From: Chaenocephalus aceratus
Lineage: Eukaryota; Chordata; Actinopteri; Perciformes; Channichthyidae
Direction of reading: 5' to 3'
Assembly (NCBI GenBank): GCA_023974075.1
Contig: CM043788.1
Coordinates: 24,153,412 to 24,217,411, forward strand
DNA length: 64,000 nucleotides
Shown here one piece after another: positions 57,970-64,000 of this stretch. The notes under the pieces are model-generated. The model made no database searches. It was not told the origin of the DNA and saw only the letters and a list, made by a program, of their open reading frames with translations. The stretch's first letter is position 1, and each line of letters opens with the position of its first letter. Made by a program: the position numbers and the translations under genes.

Positions 57970-59624
57970 CTACAATTGTTCGTAAAAAGACTCCTGCCAT
58001 GCAGAGCTACTGCTGGAGGACAGCATGTCTGATGGCCTTGTAGGTGTTGATTGGGCGCGTGGGGGTTGGGGTACACTTGGCCGAAAGGCTACTGGCCTGG
58101 AGGTGTGAATAGAATGTTGAGTGGCGGGGGGATGGTCAATGGGCTGCCAATGTTGCTGGTGTTGGGTGTCTCTTTCCAAGTTGTGGAAGGTGTTTAAAAT
58201 ACAGATTTTTGCCTGATGTTTTCTGTCTTTGTCCAGTCTTTGCAACATGGGCACAAGACTGAGAGCAAAGTAGTATGACTCCTCTAATTCTGAGTCTGGC
58301 ATGTGTGGTGCAGTTGGAGGTTCCTGCAGTAGAGATATCAGCTGCTCTCCAAGGTCTGTGCTCTGTGGCCTCCTCCTTGTGTCCCGTGTGGAACGCTGGG
58401 CCGCTGCTGGTGTGGAAATGGGATCCCTGGGGCTACGGGACCTAGAGGGCCTTTGCCTCTCTGCAGAGGTTGTGGGTACCAGAGGTGGTGGGGCTGGAGA
58501 TCCACATGCTGTCCTGGCATGTTCCTCTGTTTCCAATGACAGGGGTGTAGATGCTCTTTCCATGTCTTCTACAGGGGAAGGATTGCTCAAGCTGCTTTTT
58601 GAACTATATGAAAGGAAACAACATCAAAACAATTAAAACCTTTTTTCTGGGGATTAATTTATGCAATAGGAACATATTTATGTAATTTAAAATAAAGTCT
58701 TTCATACCCTTTGCAATACATCATCACAAATTACAAAAGGGCAAAAGGAAGGACATTAGGTCTGTATACTTCCAGCCCTTTTGCGTGCCGCCTGCAGATC
58801 CACTTGGGAGAGATTTCTTCCTGTTTTGAACAAAAGCATCCCGGAGTGACTTCCATCGTGCCTTGCAAATGTCGACTGAAACAAAGAATAGATTCAGATT
58901 AATAACATGATTTCACATATTTTTCTTTGCTTTTTTTTACCCTTCAGATACTTGGCTTCCAGGGACTCATTGGTCAGCCTAGCATTCAGCTATCGCCTAG
59001 GATGCGCTACTGTGTATGTAATACAATTTATAATAAATGGTTTTGTCTGACAAATGACTGCCAAATTATTCTTGTCTGTCCTCACAATTTATCTGACTAT
59101 AAATGCAAGGTTTTCCACCACAGCATACTGTATTTAAACATTATTGAGAGTATTTTGGGTAGTTGTTATAACACATGAATAAAAACAAATTAGAATACAA
59201 AAATATAATATCATTATAAAGAGTTAAACACAACTGTATTGATCCCTGGGCGAAATTCACAAGATAAAGTATAGTTAAAAAAACCAATATTTATAAAAAT
59301 ATAAATACAAAATAATAATAATATAATAATATTATAATCTTGATATAGGAAATAAGATCTTACTTTATTGTGAAATGCAAGTTTACTGAACAGTTTTTTA
59401 ACGACTTTCACAAGATGTTAAACTACTGAATGGCTCTGTACTGTACCTACAAGTATTAATTAACTTTAAAACATTAATATGTAGTTGTTACCTTCCACTC
59501 CACAAACTGCAGCGACTAAAAACCAGGCCTTGTCCTTTCTGATGTTGTCCTTGTAAAAAGCATTGGTTACATCGTATAAAATTATGTGTTTCTCCACTTC
59601 CATTATGAACACCTCGTCGTCCAT
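57970..59624 (-). CDS. MADF-BESS accessory protein of Harbinger, three exons
   Basis: Exon 1 (59624-59492) starts MDDEVFIMEVEKHIILYDVT and ends in GTAACA; exon 2 (58875-58708) reads DICKARWKSLRDAFVQNRKK and GWKYTDLMSFLLPF; together they form a MADF DNA-binding domain. Exon 3 (58603-57970) is Ser/Pro-rich with a BESS motif (DSELEESYYFALSLVPMLQR) and ends SFYEQL. The exon 1-2 junction is in phase; exon 2 has a TGA near its 3' end and its phase does not fit exon 3, so either another donor is used or the gene is broken. It faces the transposase exon at 57501, the layout of a two-gene Harbinger element. Confidence 0.7.
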
Positions 59625-59837
59625 TGTGCGTATCGTAGTGGAGGTGTTGTGATGAAGGAGGGGGGTCTGCTAAATTAGTATATATGCGGGATGGGCCTGG
59701 CCCGGATGCTCACCTTTCCACTTCCTGCGAGGGGGGGGCTGCCTGCCCGACCTTACCTTACGGCTGCGCCGCGGCAAAAATAGGATTCATCCTAATTTTA
59801 GAGAAGCGCTGCGCCGAGCCGCTTCTGGGACGCGTCT

Positions 59838-60200
59838 GAGCCGTAACGGCCCGTCCACACAGTGGTGTGCGTTGACGCTTCCCCATTCACTTTGAATGGG
59901 GTGACGTCACTTTTAGCCGAAATGCATCGTGGGAAGCGACGTGGAGCGTAGCTGGCGTGGCTCGCTGCAAAAGTTGAGCAATGTTCAACTTTTGACGCCT
60001 CGGCGAGGCGTCAGCCAATCGAATAATATGCCAGTACAAGCTCTAGCCAATCAAACCGCTGCTTGTGTGTCACGGGCGGGAGATTCATGTGATTGGTTGT
60101 TGGTCGAGTTTCAGACACGCCCGCCGGCAAGCGTCAGCAGCATGATGATGATGATGATGATGTTAAATGTGTTGTTTTAGGAACATCCATTGCAAATACA
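59838..60200. repeat. Transposon terminal region (MITE-like)
   Basis: Starts GGCCCGTCCACACAGTGG; contains the hairpin CCCCATTCACTTTGAATGGGG (given here as two arms around a short loop) and a 7-unit ATG repeat near 60142. Sequence of this kind begins several fish DNA transposons. It directly precedes a THAP gene relic, which may belong to the same element. Confidence 0.45.
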
Positions 60201-60297
60201 TGGAATTCAATAAACATTGATTAGCATATCATGCAGTTTGTCTGTGCCTTTTCCTCCGTGTTGTCCTGGTTTGCTGTGCTGCCTCCTAGTCGCCACC

Positions 60298-60426
60298 ATG
60301 GTTTGCTGTGCTGCCTGGGGATGCTCCAATCGCTCAGAGAAAGGAGTACGAATGTACGGCTTCCCCACTGACACAGAGCGGAGAAAGCAGGAGCAATTTC
60401 ACAACCAACAGCAAACAAATATGTGA
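60298..60426 (+). pseudogene. THAP domain first exon
   Basis: ATG in a strong Kozak context (CGCCACCATGG) starts MVCCAAWGCSNRSEKGVRMY, then GFPTDTERRK: the first half of a THAP domain with its CxxxxC pair and FP block. The frame then runs into QEQFHNQQQTNM and stops, so the true splice donor is probably near the ERRK codons. The tryptophan region is missing. Confidence 0.65.
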
Positions 60427-60862
60427 TTTATATACAAACACTGCATTTGCACTTTTTCACAAAACGAAAACCACACCATAGGGAAAGCTTAATGTTTTGT
60501 TTAATACAAAAAAAAACAGGGAAAGGCTTGAAAAACACAGAGTTGGGACTCAGGGTGCAGGGTGAGGGTCTCAGTGCAGGTATTCAGGCTCCATTGAATC
60601 CCCCTCTGGTTCTTGTGCTGAAAGAGGGAGTCACAGACAGGAGAAAGGGTTATACACACCTATATAGCACACCTATTGGATGGGAAATTGCCTTGGGGAG
60701 ATAAGGTGTGGTCTCTGTTCCCAACTGAAGTTATGGAACTTTATTATTTGTGAGTTTAACAAAGTATGACAAATGGCATCAGTAACAGATGTGATATGAA
60801 TTTCTATAAAGTTTTCTCACATTCTTGGTCATATTTTATATACAGTATGTAATGAGTATAAC

Positions 60863-61144
60863 ATGTCCAGTAAGTATAAAGTGTTTCCTAAGACTGTGTA
60901 TTCAACCACTATGGAATATGTATGTGGGCAGACAAAACTGAGTTGTTCTGTGTGTGAAGTAACCTCAAGTCACTCGTTTGTCAAGACAAAAAAGGGCAAG
61001 ACTAGGCTGAGAGCAGAGGCTATACCCACCATCTTCGTGCATCGCCCTGTGATCAAAAAGAGAAGGGCCCCTGTATCTACAAAGCCCATAGCTCATGATC
61101 ACAGCGATAATGTGAAAGGTGACACAGGTATAATACAGGCATGA
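60863..61144 (+). pseudogene. THAP domain C-terminal part
   Basis: An ORF contains VCEVTSSHSFVKTKKGKTRL and RAEAIPTIFVHRP. The AIPTIF motif is the conserved end of THAP domains (AVPTIF-type). It lies 440 bp downstream of the first THAP exon and would complete it if the central exon still existed; the C-x2-H pair is degraded. No catalytic domain follows. Confidence 0.6.
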
Positions 61145-61159
61145 AAACGGGTCAGGGGT

Positions 61160-61300
61160 GAAAAAGGTGAGAAGGATATTATCCCTCTAGGGGGGTCCGG
61201 GGGCATGCTCCCCCGGAAGAACATTTTGGATATTCCATATTTTAAAGCATCAATCTGATGCATTTTGAGATGCATTTTTTTGCCAACCTGGGGAGAGCTG
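61160..61300. repeat. Relic of the CCTCTAGGGGGG hAT segment
   Basis: CCCTCTAGGGGGGTCCGGGG, GCATGCTCCCCCGG and AAAGCATCAATCTG repeat the internal segment also found at 2720, 21440 and 23530. Confidence 0.6.
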
Positions 61301-61343
61301 GAGAAACTTAACTTCAGCCATGAGTCAAAAATATTATGACCTC

Positions 61344-61738
61344 TGTTACGTGCCGTAGTGTGTGTGTGTGGTCGTGTGTGTGTGTTTTCCTCTCTCTCCC
61401 TCTGATTGTCCCCAGGTGCAGCCTCTCCCCAGGTGATCCTAATTAACAATCAGGGCTTCCATATAGGACCGGAGGAGGACGGCAGTGAGGCCCTTCTTTC
61501 TCTCCTTCTCGTCTGGCTGCATGTGTGCAGCCTGTCTCTGTGTGCGACCCAGCATAGTTGTGTGTTGTTTATTGTACGTTTCTTTTTGTAATTTGGCTGG
61601 TGAGCCGCCTTACTTATTGACGGATTAAAACCTCACTTAACCTCCTTCAGCATTCAGTTTCCTCTCCTTTTTCTCTCGTCCGGCTATCTCGTGTGGCTAC
61701 TTCCCTTGGTACCCCTAGCTCTACAAGGGAACGTAACA
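61344..61738 (+). repeat. 5' LTR
   Basis: Begins TGTTACGTGCCGTAG and ends GGGAACGTAACA, a 7-bp terminal inverted repeat TGTTACG/CGTAACA. It starts with a TG-rich tract and has ATTAAAACC in the R/U5 part. Confidence 0.95.
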
Positions 61739-61751
61739 TGGGGGCTCGTCC
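61739..61751 (+). other. tRNA-Pro-type primer binding site
   Basis: TGGGGGCTCGTCC directly abuts the 5' LTR and matches the well-known proline-tRNA primer site. Confidence 0.9.
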
Positions 61752-62144
61752 AATCTTTGAGACAAAGAGTGAGTATTTGGTTGTTGGTTAGTGTTGATAT
61801 TGTGTTTGGTGGTGAGCAGTAGTGTATATAGGTGTATAATTGGCTGTGAAATTATTTACTGTTGAACAGCTACCTCAGTTTAGACGGGGGAGTGTCTAGC
61901 TGGACTGAATCAGTCCTTCCTTCAGGCACTCATTTTTTATTTTGCCTTTTTTATTTTCGGGGTAATCCTGGGTGGGGATTTATTCCCTGTTGGGGGCAGG
62001 CGATTCAGGGTTTCGGCCGCTGATGTTTGCCTTTTAAAGTCGCCTCGAGCCCGGCACGCTCCAGAAGATAGTTAGGTAAAATTTAGTAGGCAGGATCTGG
62101 GGAAGTTTGTAAATAATAATATTTATAAGTAGCCGTTGCTAAAG

Positions 62145-63260
62145 ATGGCTTTTGTGTTGGAGCAGTTTGTGGCCAGTCCTACCGTGGGTCAGCTAGACGG
62201 GTGCAGGAAGGTTGATTTGCGGTTAGTTGCTGACCATTATCATGTTTCTGTCTCCTCGGCTCTGGTGAAAAGTGAGTTTCAGCTCAGGAGGGAGCTGGAG
62301 ATCAGGAAGTTGGAGGCAGACACTGCTGTCCGGATGCGTCAGCTAGAGCTCCAAGCAGCTGTGGTGGGTGATTCTGCAGTTACACCTTCAGGTTCTGCTG
62401 CCGCTTTTGATGTTGATAGCAACATTCAGCTGGTCCCTGTCTTTCTTGAGTCGGAAGTGGAGATTTTCTTTGGTGCATTTGAGCGCATTGCTGCTGCTCT
62501 GCGCTGGCCAGAAGACGTGTGGGCCATACTTGTACAGTGCAAGCTAGTCGGCAAGGCTCAAGCGGCTTGCTCTTCTCTTTCTGTCAAGGATAGTTTGGAG
62601 TATGACAAGGTGAAAGGTGCTATTCTCAGGGCATATGAGCTTGTGCCTGAGGCCTACAGGCAGCGTTTTCGCGGCATGAGGAAAGCTGCTGGCCAAACAT
62701 ATGTGGACTTCGCGAGGGAGAAGAAAGTCCTCTTTGACAGGTGGTGTAGAGCATGTAAAGCGGATGACATCGCTTCAGTATGTGAGCTGATGCTGTTAGA
62801 GGAGTTCAAAAACTGTGTACCGGAGCGTACGGTAGTCTACCTGAATGAGCAGAAAGTGACTACCCTTCAGCAGGCTGCCACTCTGGCAGACGAGTCTGCG
62901 CTGATACACAGGAGCGTTTTTTTTCAGCGGGATCCTCCTCAGCGGGACACTTATCGGAGAGCTCCTGATAATTATGTTCCCTGTGCCAGTGTTCCATTGT
63001 TAGGTCCCAGGATAGACAGAGCGTGTTATTTTTGTCTTGACCCAGGTCATATGATAGCAGACTGTTCAGCTTGGAAGCGAAAGCAGGCCACCACTATGGC
63101 GGATGAGGAAGGGCTTGAGCTATCACACAGTGGTGTTTTGGCTCAGAGCGATTCTCCTCATCGTTTTGGTTTCCGGAAAGCTCGTAACAGGCGTGCCACA
63201 CATGCTCATTCTGCTTCTCTTCCAGGACCCAAGAAAAAGAGATTGTTTCTTTTGTCTTGA
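62145..63260 (+). CDS. Gag with SCAN-like core and zinc knuckle
   Basis: ATG at 62145 starts MAFVLEQFVASPTVGQLDGC. A Glu/Arg-rich helical stretch (FQLRRELEIRKLEADTAVRM) precedes the core LVPVFLESEVEIFFGAFERI, VPEAYRQRFRGMRKAAGQTY and FAREKKVLFDRWCRACKADD, then the knuckle CYFCLDPGHMIADC. The core resembles the gag segment ancestral to SCAN domains. Compared with the copy at 35.0-35.6 kb a block of the N-terminal region is deleted without breaking the frame. The frame ends KKKRLFLLS where a one-base shift would lead into a second knuckle. Confidence 0.88.
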   Translation: MAFVLEQFVASPTVGQLDGCRKVDLRLVADHYHVSVSSALVKSEFQLRRELEIRKLEADTAVRMRQLELQAAVVGDSAVTPSGSAAAFDVDSNIQLVPVFLESEVEIFFGAFERIAAALRWPEDVWAILVQCKLVGKAQAACSSLSVKDSLEYDKVKGAILRAYELVPEAYRQRFRGMRKAAGQTYVDFAREKKVLFDRWCRACKADDIASVCELMLLEEFKNCVPERTVVYLNEQKVTTLQQAATLADESALIHRSVFFQRDPPQRDTYRRAPDNYVPCASVPLLGPRIDRACYFCLDPGHMIADCSAWKRKQATTMADEEGLELSHSGVLAQSDSPHRFGFRKARNRRATHAHSASLPGPKKKRLFLLS

Positions 63261-63540
63261 TCCTGGTCATCTAGAGGCAGAGTGTGTAGCTCGGAAGGAG
63301 CAGGTGGCAGCTGCTCTGGAAAAGCCAAAAGACCGGCATCCGGTTGCGATGCGACAGAGTGGTGAGTTGCAGTTAAGTTCTGCATCCGTCTGTGACAGTG
63401 CTGTGGGTGTGGGTGTTTCCGTCTCTGAAGCGGTGGGTGTGGACCTAGCTCAGAGCGATGTGGATCTGTGTTCAGTGAGTGGTGTGTGTGTTGTGTTGCT
63501 CCGGTGTTGGCTGCTGGTGAGCAGTATAAGGTGTGTTTTA
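63230..63540 (+). pseudogene. Second zinc knuckle and gag/protease linker in shifted frame
   Basis: In the frame next to gag, CFFCLDPGHLEAEC is a second knuckle, followed by an acidic Ser/Val-rich segment (VGVGVSVSEAVGVDLAQSDV). It overlaps the gag stop. A frameshift or normal ribosomal shift could connect them; no protease motif follows. Confidence 0.6.
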
Positions 63541-63541
63541 T

Positions 63542-63551
63542 GGGGGGGAAG
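63542..63551 (+). other. Polypurine tract
   Basis: GGGGGGGAAG directly before the 3' LTR, the plus-strand priming site of LTR elements; the counterpart at 30912 is a run of eight G on the minus strand. Confidence 0.85.
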
Positions 63552-63946
63552 TGTTACGTGCCGTAGTGTGTGTGTGTGTGGTCGTGTGTGTTTTCCTCTC
63601 TCTCCCTCTGATTGTCCCCAGGTGCAGCCTCTCCCCAGGTGATCGTAATTAACAATCAGGGCTTCCATATAGGACCGGAGGAGGACGGCAGTGAGGCCCT
63701 TCTTTCTCTCCTTCTCGTCTGGCTGCATGTGTGCAGCCTGTCTCTGTGTGTGACCCAGCATAGTTGTGTGTTGTTTATTGTACGTTTGTTTTTGTAATTT
63801 GGCTGGTGAGCCGCCTTACTTATTGACGGATTAAAACCTCACTTAACCTCCTTCAGCATTCAGTTTCCTCTCCTTTTTCTCTCGTCCGGCTATCTCGTGT
63901 GTCGCTACTTCCCTTGGTACCCCTAGCTCTACAAGGGAACGTAACA
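63552..63946 (+). repeat. 3' LTR
   Basis: Almost identical to the 5' LTR, with the same 7-bp inverted ends, and followed by the TSD. The differences are a few base changes (for example GATCG against GATCC) and TG-repeat length. Confidence 0.95.
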
Positions 63947-64000
63947 ACCTCCTTACTAAGTATTATCAGGGATGCAAACTCATCAGGTATGGAAAAGGTG

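Larger units (their letters stand above)
61344..63946 (+). mobile_element. Complete LTR-gag-LTR retrotransposon, Gmr1-like family
   Basis: Two 395-bp LTRs enclose a primer site, gag and a polypurine tract; no pol is present. A perfect 5-bp TSD ACCTC flanks it (61339-61343, 63947-63951). LTRs differ by only a few substitutions and small TG-repeat indels, so insertion was recent. Gag and LTR clearly relate it to 30522-36356, so pol enzymes were probably supplied in trans by a full-length relative. Confidence 0.93.

Noticed and set aside
61190..61220. GC-rich hairpin read as a transcription terminator
   Set aside because: It is part of a dispersed hAT segment seen four times in the window, and such terminators are not a vertebrate feature.

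Overview
The window is vertebrate, almost certainly teleost, genomic DNA. Signs of this are a spliced SUMO-protease gene of the SENP5 type, a Rex3-type LINE with its GATG tail, fish L2 and CR1-group LINEs, a DIRS element, Gmr1-like Ty3 elements, many hAT elements with 8-bp target-site duplications (TSDs), and a very long CA microsatellite. No bacterial-type operon, CRISPR array, tRNA or rRNA gene was found.

Layout. 1-3834: a BED-finger hAT element holding three further transposons nested inside one another. 3835-5590: no gene; one MITE-like remnant. 5590-10998: two L2 LINE pieces separated by a decayed minus-strand DIRS element, which itself carries a 3' Rex3 fragment. 11000-17390: low-gene sequence with a 39-bp minisatellite, a hAT element with TSD, two possible exons of an unrecognised Ser-rich protein, a probable solo LTR and a SINE/L2-like tail. 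17395-23336: a 3'-truncated minus-strand Ty3/gypsy element broken by two hAT elements. 23337-25190: hAT relics, a 203-bp (CA)n tract and degenerate tandem repeats. 25199-29567: a Harbinger-like piece with a Myb/SANT domain, then a broken CR1/L2-group LINE. 30522-36356: a complete insertion of a Gmr1-like LTR element with protease directly followed by integrase. 36357-49585: the only evident host gene, senp5 (minus strand, nine coding exons, 752 residues), with its flanks. 49586-55440: MITEs, hAT elements, a THAP exon, a 3' fragment of a histone H3 gene with its RNA stem-loop, and a 5'-truncated L2. 55759-61140: a BED hAT element, a Harbinger region (transposase exon facing a MADF-BESS gene, with a small I/Nimb-like LINE inserted) and a THAP gene relic. 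61344-63946: a young LTR-gag-LTR element related to the one at 30.5 kb.

Apart from senp5 the window is a record of successive mobile-element insertions. Exact TSDs let the order of many events be read directly. I saw no previously undescribed multi-gene system; the most unusual items are the Gmr1-type domain order together with its gag-only derivative, the orphan histone H3 tail with an intact stem-loop, the four-level nest at the left edge, and the 2A-like motif in the LINE leader.
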